64,000 bases of DNA from NCBI RefSeq assembly GCF_904848665.1, contig NZ_CAJHCQ010000004.1, forward strand, positions 393,876 through 457,875, written 5' to 3'. The notes beneath the pieces are model-generated. The model saw nothing but the letters and a program-made list of their open reading frames with translations, searched no databases and was not told the DNA's origin. Positions 17,867 through 26,411 of this stretch are shown piece after piece; positions within the stretch are counted from its first letter, which is position 1; the number at the start of each line of letters is the position of its first letter. The DNA comes from Paraburkholderia hiiakae (lineage in GTDB: Bacteria > Pseudomonadota > Gammaproteobacteria > Burkholderiales > Burkholderiaceae). The position numbers were made by a program, and so were the translations under genes.

Positions 17867-18892
17867 ATGACTATGCAATCGGATACTGCGGCTCTGGCGG
17901 ATCAGAAACGGTCGGCCGGTTTAAGGGCGCGCATTTTCTCGCCTACTGCGCTGCAGAAAATGCTGGCGTTCGCGAGCCTGATCCTGCTGCTGATCTTTTT
18001 CAGCTTCGCTTCGCCTGCGTTCATGCAGATGGACAATATCCTCGGCATTCTGCAGGCAACGGCAGTGAACGGCGTGCTCGCCATTGCCAGCACGTTCGTC
18101 ATCATCACGGGCGGCATCGATTTGTCCGTCGGCACGTTGATGACTTTTACGGCCGTGATTTGTGGCGTGTTTCTGACCTATTGGCATTTGCCGATGTGGA
18201 TTGGCGTGCTCGCCGCAATCGCAACGGGCGCGCTGTGCGGAACCGTTTCGGGCACGCTCACGGCGAAGATGAAAATCCCGCCGTTCATCGCCACGCTCGG
18301 CATGATGCTGCTGCTCAAGGGGCTCTCGCTCGTGGTCTCGTCCGACAAGCCCATCTATTTCACCGACACCGAAAACTTCTACATGATTTCGCAAGACTCG
18401 CTGATCGGCTATTTCCTGCCCAGCGTGCCTGTGCCGAACGCCGTGCTGATTCTGTTCGTGCTCGCCATTGTGAGTTCGATCACGCTCAACCGCACGGCGC
18501 TTGGGCGCTATACGTTCGCGCTCGGCAGCAATGAAGAGGCCGTGCGCCTTTCGGGCGTGAATGTCGATCGCTGGAAGATCGCCATTTATGGCCTTGGCGG
18601 CGCGATTTGCGGCATTGCAGGACTGTTGATCGCCTCGCGTCTGAATTCGGCACAACCGGCGCTCGGCCAGGGTTACGAGCTGGAAGCCATCGCGGCCGTC
18701 GTGATCGGCGGTACGTCGCTGAGCGGCGGGTCGGGCACGATACTCGGCACCATCATCGGCGCGTTCATCATGAGCGTGCTGACGAACGGCCTGCGCATCA
18801 TGTCGGTCGCGCAGGAATGGCAGATCGTGGTGACGGGGCTCATCATCATCCTCGCGGTCTATGCGGATATCTTGCGGCGCAAGAAGCGTTGA
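17867..18892 (+). CDS. Sugar ABC transporter permease (RbsC type)
   Basis: Membrane channel of the CUT2-type sugar importer; 341 residues with about nine to ten hydrophobic segments. Family motifs are ITGGIDLSVGTLM after the second segment, IPPFIATLGMM, the cytoplasmic coupling region LGRYTFALGSNEEAVRLSGVNV, and GYELEAIAAVVIGGTSLSGG near the C-terminus. It follows the ATPase gene closely and precedes the binding-protein gene by 95 bases, a stretch that is strikingly purine-rich (18890-18930). Confidence 0.94.
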   Translation: MTMQSDTAALADQKRSAGLRARIFSPTALQKMLAFASLILLLIFFSFASPAFMQMDNILGILQATAVNGVLAIASTFVIITGGIDLSVGTLMTFTAVICGVFLTYWHLPMWIGVLAAIATGALCGTVSGTLTAKMKIPPFIATLGMMLLLKGLSLVVSSDKPIYFTDTENFYMISQDSLIGYFLPSVPVPNAVLILFVLAIVSSITLNRTALGRYTFALGSNEEAVRLSGVNVDRWKIAIYGLGGAICGIAGLLIASRLNSAQPALGQGYELEAIAAVVIGGTSLSGGSGTILGTIIGAFIMSVLTNGLRIMSVAQEWQIVVTGLIIILAVYADILRRKKR

Positions 18893-18987
18893 AAGAGGAG
18901 ACGGAAGAAGCAAGGAAAGAACGGGGAGTAAAACAAGACTCCCTCAACGGCTGGAGGTCTATGGCCCACCTTAGGAGGAGAAATGTC

Positions 18988-19929
18988 ATGTTGAAAAGAA
19001 AACTGATCAGTGCCGTAATCGGAGTGGGCGCGCTCGTGGGCGTGTCTGGCTTGACATATGCTGAGGAACCCTACATTCCGATCATTTCAAAGGGCTTCCA
19101 GCATCAGTTCTGGCAAGCCGTGAAAGCTGGCGCGGAACAGTCGGCGCAGGCGAACAACGTCCGGATCACGTTCGAAGGCCCTGAAACCGAGGCCATGGTC
19201 GACAAGCAGATCGACATGCTCTCGGCAGCGCTCGCCAAGAAGCCGCAGGCGCTCGGTATTGCCGCGCTCGACAGCAAGGCCGCCGTTCCGCTGCTCAAAC
19301 GCGCGCAGTCCAGCAAGATCCCTGTGATCGCGTTCGACTCGGGTGTCGACAGCGATATTCCGCTCACGACCTGCGCCACGGACAATCTCGCCGCCGCCGC
19401 GCTCGCCGCCGACAAAATGGCGGAGATGATCGGCAACGCGGGCGAAGTCGGCGTGATCGTGCATGACCAGACGAGCCGCACGGGTATCGATCGGCGCGAC
19501 GGCTTCCTCAACGAGATGAAGACGAAGCACCCGGGCATCAAGATCGTTTCCGTGCAATACGGCGCTGGGGACCACCTGAAGTCGGCGGAAATTGCCAAGA
19601 CCATGATTCAGGCGAACCCGAACCTCAAGGGCATTTTCGGCGCCAATGAAGGCTCGGCGGAAGGCGCGGCGATCGGCGTGAAGGAGTCGGGCAAGAAACT
19701 GGTGCTGATCGGCTTCGATTCGGGCAAGGAGCAAAAGGAGGCCATCATGTCCGGCCTGATGGCGGGTGCGATCACGCAGAACCCGGTCGGCATCGGCAAG
19801 TGTGTCGTCGATTCCGCGGCGAAGGCGTTGAAGGGCGAGACGCTGCCGAAGAAAATCGACACGGGCTTTTACTGGTACGACAAGACGAATATGAGCGACC
19901 CGAAGATCGCTGCCGTGCTTTACGACTGA
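18988..19929 (+). CDS. Sugar ABC transporter periplasmic binding protein (RbsB type)
   Basis: Periplasmic receptor of the importer; 313 residues. A signal peptide (MLKRKLISAVIGVGALVGV, cleavage near T-Y-A-E-E) leads into a type-1 periplasmic fold: IPIISKGFQHQFWQAVKAGA, a hinge segment VIAFDSGVDSD, DQTSRTGIDRRDGFLNEM and LIGFDSGKEQKEAI. ATG 18988 has a perfect AGGAGG at 18974-18979, stronger than the sites of the upstream genes, as expected for a protein needed in excess. The open frame extends far upstream but overlaps the permease gene. Probable ligand is fucose or a related sugar, by context only. Confidence 0.93.
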   Translation: MLKRKLISAVIGVGALVGVSGLTYAEEPYIPIISKGFQHQFWQAVKAGAEQSAQANNVRITFEGPETEAMVDKQIDMLSAALAKKPQALGIAALDSKAAVPLLKRAQSSKIPVIAFDSGVDSDIPLTTCATDNLAAAALAADKMAEMIGNAGEVGVIVHDQTSRTGIDRRDGFLNEMKTKHPGIKIVSVQYGAGDHLKSAEIAKTMIQANPNLKGIFGANEGSAEGAAIGVKESGKKLVLIGFDSGKEQKEAIMSGLMAGAITQNPVGIGKCVVDSAAKALKGETLPKKIDTGFYWYDKTNMSDPKIAAVLYD

Positions 19930-19974
19930 TTGGTGTGGGAGGAAGAGCGGCAGCGCTTCCTCTTTGTTTTCCAA

Positions 19975-20020
19975 AGCGGAGACCGGATTTGATATCGGGT
20001 CTCCGCTTTTTTCTTTGCTT
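19975..20020 (+). terminator. Intrinsic terminator of the sugar ABC operon
   Basis: The 10-base stem AGCGGAGACC (19975-19984) pairs perfectly with GGTCTCCGCT (19998-20007) and runs directly into TTTTTTCTTTG. A weaker hairpin (GGAAG/CTTCC, 19940-19961) lies just upstream. It closes the operon after the binding-protein gene. Confidence 0.9.
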
Positions 20021-20140
20021 CGCTGCCCCCACGCAGGACCAATCCCTGGAAATTATCAAAGAATCCGGCGCGCGCGACCGCTACGCTAATGGGCTAGTCC
20101 CCATCTGGCAGATGAACACACTCAGAACAATGAAGAAGAC

Positions 20141-21040
20141 ATGGCACGCGTGAAACTTTCACCAGGCGACGTCGTTATCGGCAAGCCTTTGCGATTTCCC
20201 GTCTACGCGCCGGACGGCAGCCTTCTCCTCGCACCGGGGCACGTTATAGAGTCGATAGAGCAGGTCAATACGCTGTTAAAGCGCGACGCGCGAGTGGATG
20301 GACACTGCGTAGCGCCTCGCCCCCCGGTGCCGGATAAGGTTTTTGGGGGCGTAACTACGGGCGCGCCCACAGAAAGCGAGGAGGCATTGCACCGTGGCAT
20401 AGAATCGACCACTGCTGCCTTTCCTCGCATGCCCCAGGGACCGGAGTTGCAATTAGCCGATCCAGAAAGGAGCGATATCCCTGTTCGGGCTATATGGGTG
20501 GGGATGCTGCCGGGGATCAGCTTGCTCGTGTCGAGTCAAAGTCAGAGCGATCTGCTGCGAATCGGGCAGTTGCTCGATGCGACTGCTCTTTACGGGCGTT
20601 ATATCTATCGTTTTAGTACCCGGGTGCTTGTCAGGGATCCAGGCCCCGTGGGCGTGGTACACCTGGACTATCCTCAGGAGACGCAAAGAATTCCGATCCG
20701 CAGGCACCTTCGCGTAAGCGCCAATCTGCCAATCAGACTCCGGCAAAATGATGGATCTACCGCTGGAATCGACGGTAGGACGCTGGACCTGAGCCTGAGC
20801 GGCGCAAAGGTGCGGTTGCCGCGAGCCGCCCTCGCGAGCGGGGAGTACGTGAGCGTTGTATTGTCGCTTCCGTTTGAGAATCGCGCGAGGCAGATCAACC
20901 TCGGTGGAAAGGTGAGAAAAGTGAGTCCGTCGGGGAGCGGACAGCTTATCGGCCTCGAATTTACGAGCGTTCCGAGCGAAGTCCAGGGGTACCTGCAGGC
21001 CTTCATTTTCGAGGCCTATTCGGGTGGAATCGCGATGTGA
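20141..21040 (+). CDS. PilZ-domain protein, YcgR-like flagellar brake
   Basis: Predicted c-di-GMP receptor that slows or steers the flagellar motor. The 299-residue protein has an N-terminal region (1-55, LSPGDVVIGKPLRFPVY with LLLAPGHVIES), a YcgR-N-like beta domain (about 110-180) and a PilZ domain (about 183-290). Both c-di-GMP motifs are intact: R-x-x-x-R at 187-191 (RRHLR) and D-x-S-x-x-G at 216-221 (DLSLSG). It is longer than enterobacterial YcgR (about 244) because of the N-terminal region. No signal peptide or membrane segment. YcgR acts on FliG/FliM and MotA, so its closeness to an orphan fliG is notable. Confidence 0.88.
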   Translation: MARVKLSPGDVVIGKPLRFPVYAPDGSLLLAPGHVIESIEQVNTLLKRDARVDGHCVAPRPPVPDKVFGGVTTGAPTESEEALHRGIESTTAAFPRMPQGPELQLADPERSDIPVRAIWVGMLPGISLLVSSQSQSDLLRIGQLLDATALYGRYIYRFSTRVLVRDPGPVGVVHLDYPQETQRIPIRRHLRVSANLPIRLRQNDGSTAGIDGRTLDLSLSGAKVRLPRAALASGEYVSVVLSLPFENRARQINLGGKVRKVSPSGSGQLIGLEFTSVPSEVQGYLQAFIFEAYSGGIAM

Positions 21041-21086
21041 GCTTGCCGGTCGCTCACCTGATCCAATGGGTACACGAACGAGGTAT

Positions 21087-21117
21087 CGACGTCGAGTGTT
21101 TCGGAGGCTCGACGTCG
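21087..21117. terminator. Hairpin between convergent PilZ and cheV genes
   Basis: A perfect 10-base inverted repeat, CGACGTCGAG (21087-21096) and CTCGACGTCG (21108-21117), with an 11-base loop lies between the two convergent stops. There is no long T-run on either side, so it may act as a weak bidirectional terminator or protect transcript ends. Confidence 0.55.
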
Positions 21118-21148
21118 TGCGCAAGGCAACTACCGCACTATTGTGCGA

Positions 21149-22126
21149 TCACTGAGCCTCGATCTTTGCGAGGGAGGCGCGGATAACGTCGGCGAGCTCG
21201 TCGGCTACGAACTTCGCGACATACGCATCTGCACCGGCCCTATGCGCGTGTTGCTCGTTCGCTTCTCCGGTGAGCGACGAATGAATCACGACAGGGATCG
21301 ATGCGAGCGTTGGATCTGCCTTGATTTTCCTCGTGAGCGTGAATCCGTCCATTTCCGGCATTTCGAGGTCTGTAATGACGAGGGGGACCAGGTCGCGGCA
21401 GCGCTTGTTTTGGTCCTTGGCGCGCGTGGCAGCGGTCTTTAGCCAATCCCACGCCTCCTGACCGCTCTTCACGATTTCGTACGGAACCTCGAGCGCCTCG
21501 AAGATCTGACCCAGGAGCGTGCGAGCAAGTGGAGAATCGTCCGCAGCGAGGATTCTGGCGCCCGCTGGCATGACGATCCGATCGCCGATCCTCGACTCGA
21601 TGACATCTTCAGCCGTGGACGGCAGCACGTCGCGAAGAATCTGCTCGACGTCGACGACTTGTGCGAGGCGTGAGTTCTCTCGATCGCCGTCGAGCCGCGC
21701 GATGCTCGTGACCGTCTTTCCTCCGACGTAGGTCTGCGCTGGGAGAACATGGCGCCAGTCGAGCCGGACGATCTCATCGACCTCTTCGACAGCGAACCCC
21801 TGCGTCGATCGCGAGAACTCGGTGATGATCAGGGTGCGGGCGGCGCCGCCCGATTGAATACGGCCCGCGGCAGCAGAAAGATCAATGACAGGAATGACCT
21901 GTCCGCGGATATCCGACATCCCCAAGAGAAATGGGTGTCCACTAGAAACCGGAGTAATGGTGGGCATCATCGTGATCTCCCGGACCTTGAACACGTTGAT
22001 CCCATACAACTCCTGCGCTGCCTCATCACTTGATCCCGTGAGTTTGAACAGTAGGAGTTCGAACTGATTGTTGCTGGTCAGATTCGTGCGCTTTTCGATT
22101 TCACTATCGGGGGGTCGATTATTCAT
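21149..22126 (-). CDS. cheV: Chemotaxis adaptor-receiver protein CheV (CheW + REC)
   Basis: CheV couples chemoreceptors to CheA like CheW and is tuned by phosphorylation of its receiver domain. The 325-residue product has a CheW domain (about 20-165; FELLLFKLTG, YGINVFKVREI, IRGQVIPVIDL) and a C-terminal receiver (about 185-325) with the acidic pair in LAADDSPLAR, phospho-acceptor Asp in VITDLEMPEMDGF, and the late Ser-Ser-Leu and Lys positions. ATG 22126 has AAGGGAG just upstream; the frame continues 52 codons upstream without family resemblance. It is divergent from the FliF-C-like/fliG pair. Confidence 0.95.
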   Translation of the reverse strand: MNNRPPDSEIEKRTNLTSNNQFELLLFKLTGSSDEAAQELYGINVFKVREITMMPTITPVSSGHPFLLGMSDIRGQVIPVIDLSAAAGRIQSGGAARTLIITEFSRSTQGFAVEEVDEIVRLDWRHVLPAQTYVGGKTVTSIARLDGDRENSRLAQVVDVEQILRDVLPSTAEDVIESRIGDRIVMPAGARILAADDSPLARTLLGQIFEALEVPYEIVKSGQEAWDWLKTAATRAKDQNKRCRDLVPLVITDLEMPEMDGFTLTRKIKADPTLASIPVVIHSSLTGEANEQHAHRAGADAYVAKFVADELADVIRASLAKIEAQ

Positions 22127-22541
22127 AGCTCCCTTTTTTCGCCTTTTATCGGTTCGATGCATGACTGGATAACGGCACATCGGTTCGGGAACTGCTCTTA
22201 AGGCCGGGCGGAGGCGCGGCGGAAAGTTAACATCGGTCAAACTTGAGATGAACTCCTCGTATCGGCTTCGACACCGGCACACACGACGCGCCCGTCGTTC
22301 TGAAAATTGATGGTTATCAATTTTCCCGCAGGGACACCATGCTGTAATCGAGCGGCCGTGTTCGCTGGTCCCTGCGGACGTTCGACTGAATCACCGTTGA
22401 ATGCTCCTCAGCGTCACCCATCCATCCGATAAGTTTGGAAGCGCCGCACCCTCTCGCTTCGAGCACGCGTGCCGTCCCTATACGACGGCAGAAAGACACA
22501 GCTGGCACGGCCCGGGCATACGAATTCGTGAGGAATCGAAA
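22127..22541. promoter_or_regulatory. Divergent region between cheV and the FliF-C-like/fliG pair
   Basis: About 415 bases with no credible gene. It should hold both promoters. Two elements resemble the flagellar sigma-28 -10 box GCCGATAA: ACCGATAA on the minus strand (22145-22152), near cheV, and TCCGATAA on the plus strand (22425-22432), ahead of the FliF-C-like gene. Neither has a good TAAA box at the usual distance, so these remain suggestions. In-frame sequence upstream of 22542 shows no similarity to the rest of FliF. Confidence 0.4.
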
Positions 22542-22778
22542 TTGGATAAACAAATCGTACGTCTGCTTCTAGACGCCGCCGTCGAGTGCAGGAAGGCAAA
22601 GACTTTTGTTGTCGATCTGCAGGACAACGCCGGCGAACTGGGTGCGCTCCGCACCGCGATATCTCGGGCGATGTGTTTTGAAAGCAGTGAGACGCGCAAG
22701 CGTGTCGATGAGATCGTACGGAATGATCCCGCCGCGACGGCTGCGGTGATCTTGAAGTGGATGAATGATGGCAAGTAA
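22542..22778 (+). CDS. Small protein resembling the FliG-binding C-terminus of FliF
   Basis: A 78-residue protein starting at TTG 22542, with AGGAA six bases upstream. Its C-terminus, RVDEIVRNDPAATAAVILKW plus MNDGK, resembles the end of the MS-ring protein FliF (consensus like N-D-P-R-x-V-A-x-V-I-R-x-W-M-x-x-D), the part that binds the FliG N-terminal domain. The large periplasmic and membrane parts of FliF are absent, and there is no signal or membrane segment. The gene overlaps fliG by 14 bases, so the two are probably made together and form a complex. The N-terminal half (LLLDAAVECRKAKTFVVD) is not recognised. FliF-likeness is seen by eye only. Confidence 0.72.
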   Translation: MDKQIVRLLLDAAVECRKAKTFVVDLQDNAGELGALRTAISRAMCFESSETRKRVDEIVRNDPAATAAVILKWMNDGK

Positions 22779-23766
22779 CGGGATTGAACGTGCAGCGCTG
22801 CTGCTGATGGTGCTCGGCGAAGAGCACGCGGCAGATGTTTTCAGGGCGCTTGGCCCTCGGGAAGTGCAGAAGATCGGCTCCGCGATGGCAAAAATCGCGT
22901 CCCCCTCTCGCGACGAGCTTAGCGAGATATTGGAGCAATTCAACCTCGCTGCCGAAGAACTGGGTGGTATTTCCGTAGACACGGATGAGTACCTTCGTTC
23001 AGTGCTGGTACGCGCGCTCGGCGACGAAAAGGGTAATCAGCTGATCGGCCGCATTCTTCAGGGTAGCGACACGAGCGGCATCGAGGGCCTGAAATGGCTG
23101 GACTCGTCGGCCATCGCTGAACTAGTCAAGAACGAACATCCGCAGATCATCGCAACGATCCTTGTTCATCTCGACCACGACCAGGCGGCTGAAATCGTCG
23201 CTACGTTCCCCGAGCGGCTACGCAACGATGTCTTGCTGCGCATCGCCGTGCTTGAAGGTATTCAGCCGTTTGCCTTGCGCGAACTGGACAACGTGTTGAA
23301 GGACCTGCTGGCTGGTGGCGGCAACCTCAAACGAAGCGCCATGGGTGGCGTTCGTGCGGCAGCGGAGATTCTGAATTACATGACTGGCGGGCAAGAGCAA
23401 AGCGCGCTTGAAAATGTGAAGGCGTACGATGCCGAACTCGCTCAGGCGATTATCGACGAGATGTTCACGTTCGATAATCTTCTTGATCTGGACAACCCTT
23501 CCATCCAGTTGTTGATCAAAGAGATACCCGGCGAGACGCTCATTATTGCGCTAAAAGGCGCGCAGGGGCCATTGCGTCAGAAGTTCCTCAATAACATGTC
23601 GCGACGTGCGGCGGAGCTGTTCGCCGAGGATCTCGGTGCGCGTGGCCCCGTTCGGGTTTCCGAGGTCGAGGAGCAACAACGTTCCATTCTGCAAGTCGTC
23701 AGAAACCTTGCGGAGAGCGGCCAGATCGTCATCGGAAAGAACGCGGAAGACGCGTTTGTCGAATGA
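22765..23766 (+). CDS. fliG: Orphan flagellar rotor protein FliG
   Basis: FliG is the switch-complex protein that joins MS ring, FliM and stator. This 333-residue copy is full length and aligns without shifts to E. coli numbering at key sites: EHPQ at 124-127, Gly-Gly-Gly linker at 184-186, MFTF at 233-236, and torque residues K264, R281, E288 (Asp in E. coli), D289 and R297. All functional charges are therefore kept. It lies outside any flagellar operon: no fliF, fliH, fliI, fliM or fliN is nearby, only the FliF-C-like small gene that overlaps its start (ATG 22765 or 22768). It is presumably a second FliG of a species with a main flagellar cluster elsewhere. Confidence 0.95.
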   Translation: MMASNGIERAALLLMVLGEEHAADVFRALGPREVQKIGSAMAKIASPSRDELSEILEQFNLAAEELGGISVDTDEYLRSVLVRALGDEKGNQLIGRILQGSDTSGIEGLKWLDSSAIAELVKNEHPQIIATILVHLDHDQAAEIVATFPERLRNDVLLRIAVLEGIQPFALRELDNVLKDLLAGGGNLKRSAMGGVRAAAEILNYMTGGQEQSALENVKAYDAELAQAIIDEMFTFDNLLDLDNPSIQLLIKEIPGETLIIALKGAQGPLRQKFLNNMSRRAAELFAEDLGARGPVRVSEVEEQQRSILQVVRNLAESGQIVIGKNAEDAFVE

Positions 23767-23783
23767 CGCGCAATGTGAGGGAA

Positions 23784-23813
23784 GCGTACCCGTGCCCGCG
23801 TACGCCTTTCATC
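23784..23813 (+). terminator. Possible terminator after fliG
   Basis: GCGTAC (23784-23789) pairs with GTACGC (23800-23805), 18 bases after the fliG stop, followed by CTTTCATC. The stem is only six bases with a 10-base GC-rich loop, so the call is tentative. Confidence 0.35.
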
Positions 23814-23818
23814 TCCCG

Positions 23819-24085
23819 TCAGCTTTTCCCGCGGTTGTACTTCCGATAAACCTCCGCTTCGCTTAGTTCGCGTGACGCCATTCTCAAAAACCGCTCTGCT
23901 TTGACATCGTGGCCGCCATATCCGTGAGGATGGCGCCTGTGTACGACCTGAAGTTGCGTGCGTCCTTGAGTGACAAGGTTCTGAGCCTGGCGCAAGCCAG
24001 CCGCTGATCGTTCGGCACGAGCGTCAGCGCACACGCTAAGCAGTGAAATGGTTGCAAACGCAATGGTTGAGGGGATTCGTCTCAT
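23819..24085 (-). CDS. Small exported protein of unknown function (YGGH motif)
   Basis: An 88-residue product with a clear Sec signal peptide (MRRIPSTIAFATISLLSVCA, cleavage near A-R-A-E) and a short mature part containing GYGGHDVKAERFLRMASREL. The Y-G-G-H-x-x-x-A pattern followed by a helix is a feature I associate with small periplasmic Burkholderiaceae proteins of unknown role. ATG 24085 has an AGG element upstream. It lies between fliG and the diguanylate cyclase, on the same strand as the latter and 316 bases beyond its stop. Confidence 0.65.
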   Translation of the reverse strand: MRRIPSTIAFATISLLSVCADARAERSAAGLRQAQNLVTQGRTQLQVVHRRHPHGYGGHDVKAERFLRMASRELSEAEVYRKYNRGKS

Positions 24086-24401
24086 CGTTGCCTGGTTAAG
24101 GACGGTTGGAAATAAGCGTTGACGTTACAACCCGCAAATCGACCACGCCGTGTCGTTTCCTGTTGCGCTTGAATTCCCTGATATCAATGAAAAATCTCCA
24201 ATACAGTCTCATAGCGATCGTGGTGTTGTATCTGTTTCGTGTAGTCGGGCGCAACGCAAGTCATGGCGCCGGGGCGCCCTATGCGCACGCGATCTTCGGT
24301 GCTCCGCATCGTGGGTTTTGGCGCGAATGGAGAGCGCGAAGAGGGCGGAACCGGGTGAGTCGAAAGTGAGCGACGCGCCGACAACATCACGGCGCGACGC
24401 C
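24086..24401. other. Intergenic stretch without a recognised gene
   Basis: About 316 bases between the small exported protein gene and the end of the diguanylate cyclase gene. Short open frames exist in several phases, but none has a ribosome site together with family resemblance. It should contain the promoter of the small exported protein gene. Confidence 0.4.
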
Positions 24402-25991
24402 TTACGAGATCGACTCCTCGATCACTCGTTCCGGCTGAGTTCCAGGCGATTCCGTTGCGATTCGATAGCCGTTTTTCCCATCCTTCTTTGCCAGGTACAT
24501 CGCGTGATCGGCCATTTCTACCAGCTTCTCCGCATCGGTTGCGCTTCCGGGGTACATGCTAATACCGATGCTCGGCGTTACCCATTCGTCGCGATCACCG
24601 ATCCGGATCGCCGCGCCGACCGAGGTCACCAGTGACGAAGCGATCCTCTTGACATCCGAACCCGGGGCGATGTCTTCGAGCACTATCGCAAACTCGTCTC
24701 CGCCAAGGCGTGCAACCGTGTCACTTTCGCGCAATCCATGCGTGAGTCGTCCGGCAACGGTCCGCAGCACCTCATCGCCTGCGCCGTGACCACGCGTATC
24801 GTTGACTTGCTTGAAACCGTCAAGGTCGATGTACATGACCGCCACCTGATTCCGGTGCCGCTTCGCGCGGATGATCGCCTGCTTCAAACGCTCGCTGAAC
24901 AGCATTCGGTTGGGTAGACCGGTCAGCGCGTCGTGCGTCGCAAGATGGCTCAGCCGTTCCTCCTGACGAAAGCGCTGTGTGATGTCGTTCATGACGGCAA
25001 CGTAGTGTGAGAAGCGACCGTCGCCGTCGCGTATGCCAGCGATTTTGAGTGATTCCAGGTAGACGTCGCCGCACTTTCTACGGTTCCACAGTTGCCCCTT
25101 CCACTGACCTGTTGTTTTCAGCGCCGTCCAGAAGTCACAATAGAACTCTGGAGTCTGCCTCCCCGAATTGAGGATCTTCGGCGTCCCTCCGACGACCTCA
25201 ACGGCCGAGTAGCCGGTGAGATCGGAAAACGCCTGATTCACGTGCAGGATGTGTCCTTTTGCGTCTGTCACCATCATTCCGTCTAGTGTCAATTCGAACA
25301 CGCGGTTGGTCAGCCACGACTGGTAGCGTGATTCCACAACCGCATTATCCCGCTGTCTCAAGAGGTAGATCGTGAGCGTTGCCACCAGCAAAATGAAAGC
25401 GGTCAGGAAACTGATTACGGCTCGTGACATCCATTTCAAAATCGTCTTGCTTTCCTTAACCAACCCCGCCGCCTGATCGGCGTTTGTGCTGATATCGTCG
25501 GCAAGAAGCGTATCGAAATAGTCCATGCAGCCAACGCTCTCGTCGAACCACTGCATCGCGGACGTGTATTGCCCTGCACGAAGACGGTGGATCGCGACCG
25601 CAATAATGGTTTTGAATTTTGGCAAAGATTGCCTCAATTCTTCGGCGATTGTCCCCTCGCGCGGACTGCTAATGCCTCGTGGATAGTAGGCACTCCACTC
25701 AGTATCAACCTTGTCCATATCGGTCTGAAAGCCTTCGAGCGCTTCCTGCAACCGTTCGGGCTGCCGAAGTTCCGCGGTTTTCCAGAAGCGGCGGCGCGCC
25801 TGGAGTTCCGCGGCGCGAAGCTCGTTCAGTTGCACCACTGGCAGCATATTTCCGTTGATCATCACCTCGACGTGACGCTGAAGACGATCAAGCCCGATCA
25901 TTGCGCCAACGTCTGCCGTCGCGATCAAAAGGGCGCTCGTCGCCAGGACCGTAATGATCCTGGCCCTGTACAAACGGACCACGGTTTTCAC
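24402..25991 (-). CDS. Membrane diguanylate cyclase: four-helix sensor, PAS, GGDEF
   Basis: Makes c-di-GMP in response to a periplasmic signal. From GTG 25991 (GAGG five bases upstream) the product has 529 residues: membrane segment 1 (about 11-30), a four-helix-bundle sensor domain (about 35-190), membrane segment 2 (about 205-230), a PAS domain (about 250-360; LDGMMVTDAKGHILHVNQAF), and a GGDEF domain with intact GGDEF at 430-434 and the inhibitory R-x-x-D site RESD at 421-424. No EAL domain. The sensor contains WSAYYPRGISSPRE, closely like [14 protein letters not shown] in the divergent chemoreceptor. The frame remains open for 76 codons upstream, without meaning. Confidence 0.92.
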   Translation of the reverse strand: MKTVVRLYRARIITVLATSALLIATADVGAMIGLDRLQRHVEVMINGNMLPVVQLNELRAAELQARRRFWKTAELRQPERLQEALEGFQTDMDKVDTEWSAYYPRGISSPREGTIAEELRQSLPKFKTIIAVAIHRLRAGQYTSAMQWFDESVGCMDYFDTLLADDISTNADQAAGLVKESKTILKWMSRAVISFLTAFILLVATLTIYLLRQRDNAVVESRYQSWLTNRVFELTLDGMMVTDAKGHILHVNQAFSDLTGYSAVEVVGGTPKILNSGRQTPEFYCDFWTALKTTGQWKGQLWNRRKCGDVYLESLKIAGIRDGDGRFSHYVAVMNDITQRFRQEERLSHLATHDALTGLPNRMLFSERLKQAIIRAKRHRNQVAVMYIDLDGFKQVNDTRGHGAGDEVLRTVAGRLTHGLRESDTVARLGGDEFAIVLEDIAPGSDVKRIASSLVTSVGAAIRIGDRDEWVTPSIGISMYPGSATDAEKLVEMADHAMYLAKKDGKNGYRIATESPGTQPERVIEESIS

Positions 25992-26411
25992 ATTAACCTC
26001 ATCTGCGCGAATCCCTGAATTAAAGGAGAGTGTCAAAAGTTGCCAAGTCCTTCCCAAACCGCAGCGAGGAAAGATTGATGGATGGCAATAGTTGGGCGAT
26101 CGACGTGAAGACGAAACGCAACGCTCCTTTAGGGCCGGACGCTCTTCCTCAATCTTCGAAAATTGACATCTATCAGAGTCTCCGCAACCTGGTTCCGATA
26201 TAAACATTTTCTTCACCACGCATCTTTATCGGCTGCGTCAACGAAATGCCACCTGTACCGGTCACATTTCCTGGCCGGCAGCGAACCTCTGCAATGTGCC
26301 TGCCACGGCCCATTGAAACGAAATACGAGTGGAATTTACGGGTGACCGTGTTGTATTGGCGGCGCCGCCAGAACGTTCGATCCCGAATAGATTGAGGAGA
26401 GCAAGTCCATC
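25992..26411. promoter_or_regulatory. Divergent control region of cyclase and chemoreceptor genes
   Basis: About 420 bases between the starts of the GGDEF gene and the MCP gene. No gene is supported here. It should hold both promoters; no clear -35/-10 or sigma-28 pair was recognised. The upstream extension of the cyclase open frame through 26219 is rejected on start-site grounds. Confidence 0.4.

Noticed and set aside
22145..22432. Sigma-28-like -10 boxes ACCGATAA (minus) and TCCGATAA (plus)
   Set aside because: No convincing TAAA box at the required spacing; kept only as a note in the region entry.
22127..22541. Idea that the FliF-C-like gene is the remnant of a deleted full fliF
   Set aside because: Upstream in-frame sequence has no FliF similarity, and the gene has its own ribosome site and coupled start; remnant origin cannot be excluded but is not supported.
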